A stretch of DNA of 64,000 nt, taken from assembly GCA_020086605.1 (NCBI GenBank), contig JACBWW010000045.1, positions 2,583,175-2,647,174 of the forward strand. Reading direction: 5' to 3'. The position numbers were made by a program, and so were the translations under genes. The notes below the pieces were generated by a model that was not told the DNA's origin, did not search any database, and was given only the letters and a program-made list of their open reading frames with translations. The stretch comes from Lanius collurio (lineage: Eukaryota; Chordata; Aves; Passeriformes; Laniidae). Positions 25,205-37,030 of the stretch are shown here, one piece after another (position 1 is the first letter of the stretch; the number at the start of each line of letters is the position of its first letter).

Positions 25205-25402
25205 TTCTCCCCTGTGAGGGTGGGCAGGCCCTGGCACAGGGTGCCCAGGGAAGCAGTGGCTGCCCCTGGATCCCTGGAAGTGTCCAAGGCCGGGTTGGAT
25301 GGGGTTTGGAGCAGCCTGGGCTAGTGGAAGGTGTCCCTGCCCATGGCAGGGGTGGGACTGGATGGGATTTAAAGTCCCTTCCCAAGGGATCAATCTATGA
25401 CC
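25205..25402 (+). repeat. CR1 LINE 3' end, sense
   Basis: A well-preserved sense copy: ctggcacagggtgcccaggg, ctggaagtgtccaaggccgg, ggaaggtgtccctgcccatg, ending near the diverged tail at 25402. Confidence 0.9.
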
Positions 25403-26249
25403 CCACAGAGGCAACACAGGAGGCAGCAGGTCATGGCCAGCTCCACATCTGGTCACCAAACACACCTTTCAGTGGCCACACAATGCCCCTTTATTCAGAC
25501 CTGGTTTTGGGACCTCTCCCTTGCACGGTGCAGCTGTGCCAAATAAATCCCCCAGGGGCTGTTTGTCCACTCCTCTGCCCCCAGGACGGTTTGAGGCAGG
25601 ACAAGCCATTGCCACACGGAGTCAGCCAGAGCCCTGCACTGCTCTGCAACCCTCTGGCCCAGGCTCTGGCCAGGCTCTGGCCCCTCTGGAGGTATCCTGG
25701 ATGGATACCTTACAACATAATTTGGGAAAATGGGATTGTGGGTGAAGGGGTGGCTCTGGAGGCTGTTGCTGGAGAGCTGAGCCTTGTGTTCAAGCCCACA
25801 CGGCTGTGAGGATGTGACAGGGATGGACAAGGACTGTCACTGGGGGTGACCCATTGAACATTTTGATTCCATCCTTTCCCTCACACTGACCCCCATGCTT
25901 TCCTGAAACTAGGCTGGACAGGCATCCAAACCAGAAGCATCTGCTTCCCCTTTCAGCGTCAGCAGTGAAAATAAATTGCATTTGTGATGTTTGGATTCCA
26001 TAAATCTATTGCTCTTGGCTTTTCCCTGAGTGTGCTGAGGACAGTCCCAGGCTGTGATCTGTCTCCAGGCACACGGAAGTTTGTTTACAGAGCTGGGTGA
26101 CCATGGGGAAGTGTGGGACCCTGTCTGTCCCTCACAGGAACTGTCAGGGACAGGCAGGGTTTCCCCCAGCCCTTTGCAGAAGCAGCTCCTGGAACAGCAG
26201 CTGGAGCTCCCAGGGGCTGCGACTGCCAGTGCCCAGTTGCCACTGGCCA
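25403..26249. other. No gene seen
   Basis: Unique-looking sequence with only short overlapping open frames. Confidence 0.4.
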
Positions 26250-26345
26250 CCACGGAATGGTTCTGTTGGAAAGGACTTCAAGGTCGCCTAATCCAACCGC
26301 CTCCATGGGCTGGGACACCTTCCACTAGACCAGCCCCGTCCATCA
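26250..26345 (-). repeat. CR1 LINE 3' fragment, antisense
   Basis: ggaatggttctgttggaaag, gacttcaaggtcgcctaatc and the gggacaccttccactagacc region identify an inverted CR1 3' end. Confidence 0.85.
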
Positions 26346-26792
26346 CCTTCCCGTGCAGCTCCAACCTCATCACCCTGGGCTGCCTCCTCTGGCACATTCC
26401 CCAGCCCAACTCGTGCTGTTGCCACGGTGGGGAGCCAGAATCCTTCGGGAAGGGCTTTGTCTGTCCAGCACAGCCCTGTCCCCAGAGTGGGCTAAATCCC
26501 TCCTGGAATTCAGAAATGGTGACCTGGGGCACCCGACCTCTTGCCAGCTCCAAGCCCTGGCAGGGCTGAGTTTGTTCCTGTTTGCTGCAAGCCTGAGTTT
26601 GGTAGAAAGCCCAGCACCTCACTGGTATAAAACTCAGAGCAGATGCATCACCACAGGAGGTACCAAACAATTATTTAAAACTGATTTTAGTGAATTTCTT
26701 TTTTCTTTTCTTTTTTAAAAAGGGGAGTACGAATATTTATTCCCTCAACTTTCCTGGGTGAGCCATGAAAACTCTCCAGCTTCTCCCCCAAG

Positions 26793-26818
26793 GGTGTTCT
26801 CATAGGCATGAGAACACC
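26793..26818. repeat. Perfect 11-bp inverted repeat (hairpin)
   Basis: GGTGTTCTCAT at 26793-26803 and its exact reverse complement at 26808-26818 flank a 4-base loop, AGGC. The stem has no mismatch. It could fold in RNA from either strand. Confidence 0.9.
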
Positions 26819-27044
26819 GACAAAAAGGCATTTTCCTTGTAAACACCATGGTTTGCTGGAATTCACCCCAGAACAGAACCCCTGCTGAAGTGAAGAGGTC
26901 ACACTATAAGCAGATACTTTACCATGGTTTACATTTCAGATGCAGAAGCACAGGAGATTTTCTTCTGCCTGCTAAACAAAACCAGGGGATGTGAATCCCG
27001 GTGGACACTGACCTCAAGGCTCCACTCAGGGCTGGTTTGGGGAT

Positions 27045-27078
27045 CTCCAGGGCTTGCAGACCTCCAGGGCTTGCAGAC
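27045..27078. repeat. 17-bp tandem duplication
   Basis: CTCCAGGGCTTGCAGAC occurs twice in direct succession without mismatch. Confidence 0.9.
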
Positions 27079-27216
27079 CTTGATCCCACCTCGCCCCATT
27101 TCTGCTCCTTGTTACTCTCATTAAAATCCCCTACACCTTGTAGACATCAGAGCCGTGACCTGGCAGTTTTTTTCCAGTCTCCTTTCCTTATGATGGGCTG
27201 TTTGCCCAGGTAACTC

Positions 27217-27246
27217 TGAGGAAGAGGAGGAGGAGGAGAAGGAAGG
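27217..27246. repeat. GGA-rich microsatellite
   Basis: An imperfect run of GGA and GAA triplets on the plus strand. Confidence 0.75.
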
Positions 27247-27834
27247 GATGCAAATCCCATATTCCCTCTGGGCTGGAAGGTGAGTTACATTTCAGACCAC
27301 CCCACCTGAGCCTGGGAGTATTTTCTACCCAGTTTTCAGTCTTGGGGCTCCAAATCTCGCTGCTGATCACCTACAAGAAAAATGCAGATTTGCCTATTCC
27401 ATGGCTGATCCAAAATGCAGGAGAAGCTCAGCCCCAGGAACACACAGATACTGCTGTGTGGAGGGGTGTTATTCCAAGGGCAAGCTTTGCCCAAGGAGAT
27501 AAATAACAAAAAATGGGAAAAACATCAAAAGCAGAGGGATTTTCTGTGAAGAAAGCAGGCTTTTCTCTGATGAGGCTGCAGTGAGAATGAGAGGGAGGAG
27601 GCATCGGGAGCCTCGTGGAGCTGCTGGCCTTGCATCGAGGCAAAATCTGCTCCTCACTGAGGTCAAAAGTTGTATTTGCTTTTGAGAAAAGCCTCGGAGC
27701 TGCAGCTCCTTAATCCAAAAGCAACAACCCCACATGTCCCAGGGAGGAGGAGGAGGGAGAGCATTTCAGGCTGAAAGTGGGATGGAACAACTGCAAACCC
27801 CCACTCATGCAACCCCTCCCTCCCAGCGGAGTGG

Positions 27835-27894
27835 AGCTGCCAGGACCTGCTGTGCCAGGGCTCAGAGGCAGCTGCCAGGACCTGCTGTGCCAGG
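27835..27894. repeat. 25-bp duplication at 35-bp spacing
   Basis: The segment beginning agctgccaggacctgctgtg at 27835 recurs exactly at 27870. Confidence 0.9.
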
Positions 27895-29215
27895 CCTGAG
27901 ACGTTTTCATGCCAACCGGTGCCAAAAGCCAAGGAATCAGGGATTTCTGACACCGAGTCTGGATGCTTGACCACAAGGAGCTGCTCTCCTGGGAATCCCA
28001 GTGCTCCAGAGGTGGATCCAGGCTCAAAGGCTGAACCACAGCTTGGGATCTGATTGCTCCATGTGCACAGAGGAGGGGCTGGGAAACTGCTTTAAATCCA
28101 TCAGCTAGGAAGGTGGGAAAACACCTCAAACTGGAACTACAGAATGGCTTCAGCCTCCTTTCAGATTCCTGAGAAATTTCAGGCCCACCTTGCTCTTTTT
28201 CCCTATCTTCCTTCGTGTGGAAGGCAGCTGACATTACTCCTTTAATTATTTGGGGTAGAAGACTCAATAATCTTTTTAAAAGTGATTTTTGAATTCAATT
28301 ATCTGCATGTTTCCTTGAAAAGGCAGGAGGCCCAGAAAGCAGCTGAAAGAAGGAAGGCATTTTTGAATACCTACATGGACAGAGAGCAGAGATGAAAAGC
28401 AGATGTTGGAGGCAGCTGCGTAAAACAAATATTGAGGAGGCCAGAGAAGAGATCATAAAGAAATAATATCCCCCATGATGCTTCCCTAGAACCAGCTCTA
28501 TGGCTGGTTAGAGAAGGGTTTTTTGGCAGACAGGTTTTTATCCAGTCAGGTTTTTAGGCAGTTGGGCTTTTAGGTTTTTGCTTCTCCCCTAAAGGTGTGT
28601 CAGTTTGTAGCCACATCAATACCCCAAAACTGCCAAGAGCCCCAAAAAGCATCACTCCATCCTCCTCTGGGGCTAAGTGATGGCTCCACCTGCTAAATCT
28701 TGGGAATCTCACCCTCTCCCCTCACTCTTCTCCCCTCACTCCAAGGGATGTGCTCATGTGAATTATGGTCTCCCTGAATTTTCATTAAGGAAATGAAAGA
28801 AGAAAAGAATCCCAACTTCTACTCTTTTCTTCCTTGGGAAGCGTAAAAAAGCCACAAAGGGGGAAAGAAGGGATTAATTAGTTGTAAAATAAAAGATCTT
28901 TGTTTTCTCTACAAAGCAAGCCATGTTTTGTAACTTTTTCATTAAATCACTCAAGATTATTGCTCTTATTGATTAATTGTGTAAAGACACCTCCAGGCAG
29001 CCCTTCCCTGGCCATCATCAGAGGCCACTCTGGTAGTGACAGTGGCAGATGTCACCCCCACACCATGTCCTGCCCTTCTCCCCTGCTCAGTGCCCTTCTC
29101 CCTGTCACAGAGCCAACCAGGAATGTCCACACTTGTGAGGAAATTGTCCCCACATTGTCCCCACAGCCAGTGGCCTGTTAGGATGGGACACATTGCCCTC
29201 TAAACCCCAGCCCAG

Positions 29216-29395
29216 ACTCATGGAATCATTTAAGCTGGAAAAGCCCTCTGAGATAATCAAGTGCAACCATTCCCCCCAGCACTGCCAAGCCCACCCCTGA
29301 CCATGTCCCCGAGTGCCACATGCACATGGCTGTTAAATCACCTCTGCCCTGGGCAGCCTCTGCCTATGCCTGACCACCTTTTTTCATGGAAAACC
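29216..29395 (-). repeat. CR1 LINE 3' fragment, antisense
   Basis: It starts ctcatggaatcatttaagct, then ggaaaagccctctgagataa, and continues to the ctgggcagcctctgcctatg and cctgaccacctttt motifs. Confidence 0.85.
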
Positions 29396-32284
29396 CAAGG
29401 GGAATGAAGCCCAGCACGGCCCTGTAACAGGGATAATGCCCAATGCTTCCAGAGGCTTTGGAGTTTCACTGTAAGTCACCTGCAGAAATCAAAATTAGGG
29501 CTTGGAAGGAAATAAAAAATGACTGGTTTTGGTCAAGTCCATTTCTTTTCTGGCTGATGATGTTCTCTTGCTCTCACAAATGGAGGACAAATGTCTCATC
29601 TCCTCATAATTCAACTTTGGAAAGTTCTGTTAGCTCCTTCCTCCGAGCACATCAGAATTCCCCATCAGACCAACCATAAGTTCATCCTTTGAGCATTTAT
29701 CATCAATCTCCTCCCTCAGTGCAGAGCTGGCACAGGCCTGGTGCAAACTCCAACCTCATTTAAGCTCCCTCAGCTCCTTCCTCAAGCAAAGTGACAGCAA
29801 AAGGGTATCACAGAAAGATCTTAATTCCTTTTTTCTGGGTCTGAAATTGAGAAAAGATAAAACCAAGCTGTGGCAAGATCCAGGCTGCTCAGGCATTATT
29901 ATTCCACTGTAGATTAAGGCCTGGCCCAAACCACCAAGGAGCTCTTGCTTTGCCTGGGGGACACTTTCATTGCAAAGTGATTCCCCACAACTGCCTGTGA
30001 AGAAAGGAAAAATCCACTTTGCTCTCAATTTTTCCCATTTTCCTTCCCCAGCTCCATGGATGTTCCTGGGGAGGGAAGGTGCCCTAAGCACGAGGGGCCA
30101 TCAGGCCTTCCCCTGCTTCACCCAGGCCTGTCTAAGGCCTACAGATGGTTTCAGCCCAGATTTAATACAAACCACAGCAATAAAACCATTTTTCCCTAAT
30201 AAATAAAATCTATAATAATCAGAGTCCTGCTGCAGAGATTAATTCCATTAAATTAAAGTAAATTAAATACTGCTGCTGGTGATTCAATACATCCCGAGAC
30301 ACTTGGTCCTACTCAATATAAACAAAACTTTAGTCAGGTTTCTGAGCCACAAAAGTGCTTGTCAAGGCAGGTTTCTCTTTGACACAACTGCTGAAGATGA
30401 CACATTTCCTTGTCTGCAAGAATTCTCCAAAGAGAAAACTTCAGGCAATGAAAATAGTTTGGCATTTCACCAAGTATTTCACCAAGTATTTAAAATATTT
30501 AACAATGACCTTGAGAATTAGACAAGGATCCAGTTAAAGCCCTGGTTTAAGGGGAAAAAAAAGGACAAAAATATGTTTCCTTGCAGAGTCTGGTCCTGAT
30601 GTGTGTTTACTGCAGAGCTTATCTCAGCTATGCTCTGGACACAATGAAAATGAGCTAAAAAACAAAGGAAAAGGAAATAAGTTTAACTCCTTGTCTTAGA
30701 ACTACTCTGTGACCCAGGGAATTAATTGAATTTCCAGAATATCTGACCACTTCCTTCCAAAGAGTCAAACAGTTGCTCAGAAAAAGGAGAGGGACTAAAT
30801 CTTATGCTGATGAAGAAGTGGGAAATTTTTTATTCATGGGAAGGATCTCTGTGGCTCATTGCTGGCCCAGTAAATGAGCTGTGGGTCTGCCTTGGACCAG
30901 ACCACTCCAGGCAATCCCAAGGGAATATTCCAAAGGCACCGGCTCCTGTATTTGTGGGGAAGGGCAGATCATGTGGAAGAGCCCAAAGATGAGACCAGAG
31001 CTCTCTGGCAGGTGCATTTCTCTGCCATTTTTTATTTCTAAACAAAAGTACAACTTCATCCCATTTTAGGCTGATTTTGCACAAAGAGTGGAACTTAAGA
31101 GGTGTGTGCTGCCCTGGGTGCTGCTGGGATGTGTTGTCTGTGTGGTAAAACTGCTCCTTTCCTCTTTTATCAACCTGAAAAACAACCCCTGGAGCACCAG
31201 GTGTTTCTTCTGCCTGGGTTTTGTGGTCCAACAGACAGGAACAGGGCTTTTTGGTGGGCACATCCCGTAAGTCCTCACACACCTGTGTGACTCTGTACTC
31301 AATGTGTGGCCCCTTTTCACGCTGAGAAGCTGGGTCACCTCTTCTTCCCATGTTATGGGGTCCTACCAGGCTTCCTTGTACCTCTTAGCAGGTGCATCCC
31401 TGGAGGGAGAACCCCCACAACATTCCCAGGGGGTGAAGCTGGGCTTGGTAAAATGCCAAGGAAATGGGGGATCTCCAAGGTGGAAAGCACAGAACAGGGA
31501 AAGAGGGTGGATGTGATGGCCCTGGGTACTCTGTGCTTTAACCTCTGCTACCATTTTATGGATTATTAACTGACAGTTCTTTATTTCCCATAAAACCAGG
31601 AATTAGAAAGGAAAACAGAACCATCTCATTTTGCCAGCACATGGAAATTTGCTTCAGTCTTTACATTTAGGTTCAGCTTTTCACATTGAGAGGATTTTCC
31701 CCAGCTCCCAATTACTCAGTGGTGCTCTTCCCATAAATTAATGGATTTAGGAAGTGCCCAAAAGCTCCCAGACTTCCAGCCACAAAGAAAGATAAAAAAT
31801 CATTTAAGTTACAATTGCCACAGATGCCCTTTGTGTGTTAAGAAAATGTGTGGCACTTGGGGACATGATTTAGTGGTGGCCTTGGCAGTGCTGGGTTAAG
31901 GATGGGAATTAAAGAATTAATTAAAGAAACTTCTAAACCCAATAATATCTTTTTTATTATTTTGTACCTCTTTGGAGGCTGTAGGAAACCATGTCATGGA
32001 TCAACACTCCGAGTATTATTCAAACAAAGATCAAAACAAGCACACCAGACCTAAAGAGCACATCCAAAGTTATGCAAACAATTCCAAGGAGATCCATCCA
32101 TGCCAGCAGCCCTGCCAGGGGAGTGCTCTTCAACTGAGAAGGGTTTGGGGTAAGTTAGCTCAAAAAGAGGTAGAAAGGGAAAAATGTTGGTAGAACTTAA
32201 TCAAGATTCAAGACCTGACACTGGGTGAGATCCACTCAAGATCCTAGCAGGATTCCTCACTATCTTCATAATTCCATATTTTCA
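29396..32284. other. No gene seen
   Basis: AT-rich unique-looking sequence. A 12-base direct repeat (caccaagtattt, twice) occurs at about 30469-30492. Open frames at 30.8-31.5 kb lie on both strands and are not recognised. Confidence 0.4.
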
Positions 32285-32428
32285 GTCTTACAAGGCCAGT
32301 TTAGACAAGGCTTTGCACAGCCTGGGATAGTGGAAGGTGTCCCTGCCCATGGCAGAGGGTGGCACTGCATGAGCTTTAAGTTCCCTTCCAACCCAAACCA
32401 TTCTGTGATTCCATGATTCTTAATTTCC
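32285..32428 (+). repeat. CR1 LINE 3' end, sense
   Basis: gatagtggaaggtgtccctg, agttcccttccaacccaaac and the terminal repeats attctgtgattccatgatt are in sense order. Confidence 0.9.
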
Positions 32429-34024
32429 TTTCATTTCCATAAAGCACACGCGTGCTCTGCATTTATTTTCTCCCAGATGTGCGTTATTTTTTAGCTCATT
32501 GGGTGTGTTAATGGTTACTGTTGTCAATAACAGGGTTTCCAAACAATTTTTGGATGACTTTGTGAACTGGCTGCCAGCTGGACAGAACGTGGAGCTGAGC
32601 TCTGACTTTCTAGCAAATATTTGTCAAAGAAAATGAGATTTCTTAAGGGATGTGGAAAGTTTTTTTCTAAGATTTTCATTGATTTTTCCCCTCTATCCTC
32701 ACTTTTGGCATCTGACATGGATCCACCAGGACTTGCTGATGGATGGCAGGACACGGAGGGTCACAAGAACTTCTTCAAGACCAAACCCCCCCAGGGAGTT
32801 GCTCAGCCAAGGAGAAGTGACACAAAGACTGCACAGAGCAGGCAAAGACTGAGCTTATCTTGGTTATTAAAGCCACACATTTATCACCAGGAGAAAATCA
32901 CTAATTCCCAGCTCCAGGGGCATGGGAGGGAGCTGGTGCTCTCCCTGCAGCTGGCAAATCTGACAGGTCCAACGTGCCAAACACGTCCCCCTCGTGCTGG
33001 GAGATAAAGCTCACGTTGAGGGAGCACAAACAACAAGGACCAGCCGCACAAGGCTCCCTTAATCACTTCCATGTGCCCATTATTAGCTGGGAAGGCTGAA
33101 AGGGAGGGAGAGATCAAGCAGGACTAGACTGATTCAGACTTTTCAGCAGCAACACTATGGATCTTTAATAAATCCAGAGTGCGTGAGCTGGGCTGGCACC
33201 TGCTCTGCTGCCGTGGGCGGGATGAGTGTCCATGTGCTGGAGAAGGATGCCCGGAATCATCCCAGCCCAGGAGTACATCCATGGGGGGAGACCTACAGCC
33301 ACCCAAAATCTGAGAGCTGTCTGCCTCCAGAAGGTTGTCCCTTGACCCAGCCAAGCTGTTGTGTTCCGGCACAGCCACATCTGTCACTCCTACAGGGACC
33401 CAACACCCAGACCACAACAACTGACAGGGAGCAGCTCAGTGAGGCCAAACCCCCCTGTTGCTGGTTGTCAGTGCAGCTCTGCCCTGCACAGGGACGTGCA
33501 GGCACAAGGCAATGCTCACTTCAAGCTAGTCCAGCAATTTATCCCTTAGGAAAAATGTATCATCCAGAAACCCACCAGTGTTTGCTGCAGCTGTGGGGCC
33601 AGCTCTGGGAAGCGCTTTATGGCTCTGCCTAAATATTTGGGTTTCTGCTCTCTCAGTGTTTCCATCAGCCTGCTAATCACCCTGTAATAATAGGAATTCC
33701 TGCTTTAAGGAGATAATTAACTCACCCTGAGCAGCTGCAGGATATCAAACATGGCAAAGGCACCCAGTGCTGGGAGGCAGCTGCCCAATGTTCCTGCTTC
33801 CCACTGAGGTCTTTGCTCCACATGAGGCAGAAGAAAAGGTAAATGAAGATCTAAAGCAAGCAATGTCCATTTGCTGTTACCTGATTTATTTAGCATGGAC
33901 CTGGCACAGTTCAGCTTGTCCAGGGGGTTGGGTGAGCTCCTTGCTTTGCACTGTCTCAGCTGGGAAGTGACTGGTTCCCATACTTCAGGTAAAAATCTCC
34001 TGTGGGACCATGGCACAGGTGAGG
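32429..34024. other. No gene seen
   Basis: Unique-looking sequence with short overlapping open frames only. No consistent splice or promoter signals. Confidence 0.4.
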
Positions 34025-34342
34025 ATATGGGATCATGGAACTGTTTGGATGGGGAGTGACCTGAAAGATTATCCATTTCCAACCTTCTGCCATGGGCAAG
34101 GACACCTTCCCCTATCGCAGATTGCTCTAAGACCCTTCCAGCCTGGCCTTGGACACTTCCAGGGATCCAGGGATAACCATGCCCCACCCTCACAGCCAAG
34201 AATTTCTTCCTGATATCTAACTTAAATCCAACTTTCTTCATCCTGAAATCATTCCCCCATGTCCTGTCCCTCCATCCCTCGTCCAAAATCTCTCTCCAGC
34301 TCTCTTGGAGCCCCTTCAGGCCCTGGAAGGAAGGTTGCTCAT
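34025..34342 (-). repeat. CR1 LINE 3' fragment, antisense
   Basis: A long inverted copy runs from the tail (gatcatggaactgtttggat) through ttggacacttccagggatcc, the region around ccccatgtcctgtccctcca, and ttggagccccttcaggccct. Confidence 0.9.
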
Positions 34343-35606
34343 ACATTTATTAATTTTGGGGGAGACACGTCCGTGAGACCAAGCTACACGTCTGTGTTAG
34401 AGAGGCCTCCAAGCTAAAATTGCAGGAATAGTTAAGGAGTTGCACAACCACATTGTATGAAAAGCAGGAGAACACATTTGCAGTGACCCTCAGGAGACAG
34501 AGTTTGGCAAAGCACTCAGTGCTCTTGGTGAAATAAAACATGCTCTGCAATCCTTTTGCTGATGATATCAAGTGTAATATTCAATGGTCTGCAGAGGCTG
34601 AAAGCTGCTCTGCTGCTTTTGGATTAAAATGAATCAATTCGACTTTAAATTAACAGCAGATGACTTGTGGGAATGCCTATTCCCATATTGACAGCTTCAC
34701 ACTATTTTTTGTTCTTTAAAAGTGTTAGAGCTGAGGGCAGAATTCCCTGGAGCTTGAGGTAGGCAACAAAACCCATCATGACTGACATCCAGCTTGGCCA
34801 TCCCAAGGCAGCACCACCCCAACTCCCCAAATTTAGAAGTGCAGGCTTAAAAATAAGCAGATGCTCAACTTCTGCCAAGGGCTGGGTGTGACTGAGCACG
34901 TGCTGGAATGTTTTGCTGGCTCCAAGCCCTGCTCTGGCAGAGGACAGGTATTTATAGCACAGGTGATCCAGCTGATCCAGCACTTCCTACAATCCTGGCA
35001 GATCTGGGAGCTGCCGAGAGCAGCAGGAGTTCCTCAGGCTGGGATGAGGGAGCCAGGGCTGTGTCCTGCTCATCCACTCCCTGCTGCAGGTCCCAGGTGC
35101 TGGAAGGGACCTTCCAGGCCATCTCATTCCAGCTCCCTGCAAAGACCAGGCTGATTTAAACCCCTGATCCGTGGCTTGGATTTTAACTGGGACAAGGTCA
35201 GGGAAGGGTTGTCTCCCACCATTCCATCACCTCCTGCCTCAGTCATTCCCAAATTCTTCATTCCCACACAGTTGCAGACCTGCACCTGCCAGAGCCCATC
35301 TCAGGCTGCTTTGATCCCATCCCAGCAGCATCAGGCTTAAGGATGCTCCTGTGCTGCCATGGCTACACCTGGCTCCAGCCTTTCCTTAGCCAAATTCCTG
35401 CTTGACCATGTCCAAGGACTGAAATAACCCAGCAGAACTCCCTGGCAGCTCTGCAGGGAGGGTTTTACACTCGTTGCACTGCCTGTTGTGCAACCCCGAT
35501 CTTCTACACTTGCAGGGGCAAGCAGGTGACATCTGCCACTGTCCCTGGCCCCAGAGGGCAGGAATTTACTGAGATTCCACACAACCTTGTGAGCCCAATC
35601 AACTTT
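34343..35606. other. No gene seen
   Basis: Unique-looking sequence. A weak CR1-like scrap (tgctggaagggaccttccag) is visible at about 35098-35145. Confidence 0.4.
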
Positions 35607-35832
35607 CACAGTATCACTGAGGGTGGAAAATCCTGGCAGGATCACTGAGTCCAGGCTGTGCCCCGTCCCCACCTTGTCACCCAGCCTGGAGCACTGAGAG
35701 CCATGCCCAGTCCTTCCTTGGATACCTCCAGGGATCAGGACTCCACCATCTCCCTGGGCAGCCCCTTCCAATGCCTGACCACCCTCTCCATGGAGAAATT
35801 CCCCCTGCTGTCCAACCTGACCCTCCTCTTTT
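35607..35832 (-). repeat. CR1 LINE 3' fragment, antisense
   Basis: It includes acagtatcactgagggtgga, ctgggcagccccttccaatg and cctgaccaccctctccatgg, the inverted CR1 order. Confidence 0.9.
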
Positions 35833-36561
35833 TCTCAGGCCACAACAGTTGATGGAATTGAAGGCAGGTAGCACCTCTTTGCCCGTCCACAGGCTCCACT
35901 CTGCTCCTGGAAGCTCTGAGACCCCTGGACACTCCCACCACTGAGCCAGGAAAGTCGCCAAGGGCAATTTATGGTCACAAAGGCACCTGTGGGCTGTACG
36001 TGGGTGATGACACTCATGGTTGAGGACAGCAGCACAGCCTGTTCTCTCTCCTGGCATTCCGTGTCTGCCCGCAGGGTTTGTGCTCCCTGCCCTCGGCACG
36101 GCGGCTGGAAAAGCAACCAGAGGCAAGGCAGGAAGAGCTCCTGCTCTCCATGGCAACATCCAGCAAACTCTGGGAGCTGGGGTGGCTGCCAGAGCTCCGT
36201 GGGCTCGAAGGGTTTGCAGGACGTGACCTGGGCTCCTGGCGAGTTCCAGGGGTGTCCAGAGCATGTCCTGCCTGTGCAGGGACACCTGGGCTGGACAGAG
36301 TCCCTCAGTGTGGGAGCAGAGCGGGGCTGGCACAGCACAGCCTCCCCTGCTTCGTTACTCGTCAGAGTTAATTAGCACAGGAGGAGCTGCCTCAGCAGCA
36401 GCAGCTCCAGCCCCAGCACTGCCAGGGGATGCAGGAACCCCTGTCAGGGCCAGGACCTGTCATGGCACTGGGAATATCTGGAGAGTTTGTTTCTAACACA
36501 AGGCCATGTTTGCAAAAGCAAACCTGCAAATGAACACAAATCTCCCAGAAATCAGAGAGCT

Positions 36562-37030
36562 GTGGGATCACTGAGGTTGGGAAAGCCCTCTGAGATCATG
36601 GAGCCCACCTGTTAATCTAAAACTGCCACTTCGCAACTAAACCATGTCCCAAAGTGCCACACCCACATGTTTTTTGAATGCTTCCAGGGATGGGGACTCC
36701 TTAGTCAGCCTATTCCAATGCCTGACCTCCCTTTCCATGAAGAAATTTTCCCTAATATCCAAATTAAATCTTCCCTGGCCAAGCCTGAGGCCGTTCCCTC
36801 TCCTCCTGTCCCTGTTCCCTGGGAGCAGAGCCCGACCCCCCCTGAGCCCCCTCCTGTCAGGGAGTTGTGCAGAGCCACAAGGTCCCCCCTGAGCCTCCTT
36901 TGCTCCAGGCTGAGCCCCTTTCCCAGCTCCCTGAGCCTCTCCTGGGGCTCCAGCCCCTTCCCAGCTCCCTTCCCTTCCCTGGATACTCTCCAGTCCCTCA
37001 ATGTCTTTCTCATCATGTGAGGGGCCCTGA
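36562..37030 (-). repeat. CR1 LINE 3' fragment, antisense, longest copy
   Basis: About 470 bp, running from the tail-proximal motif (gggatcactgaggttgggaa) through cctattccaatgcctgacct and gttccctgggagcagagccc to ctccctgagcctctcctggg. It matches, in opposite orientation, the copy at 39716-40064. Confidence 0.9.

Larger units (their letters stand above)
26346..29215. other. No gene seen; small repeats
   Basis: It holds the hairpin at 26793, two short duplications (27045, 27835) and a GGA-rich patch (27217-27246). No exon or promoter could be supported. Minus-strand open frames around 27.6-28.3 kb cross the internal duplication and show no family resemblance. Confidence 0.4.
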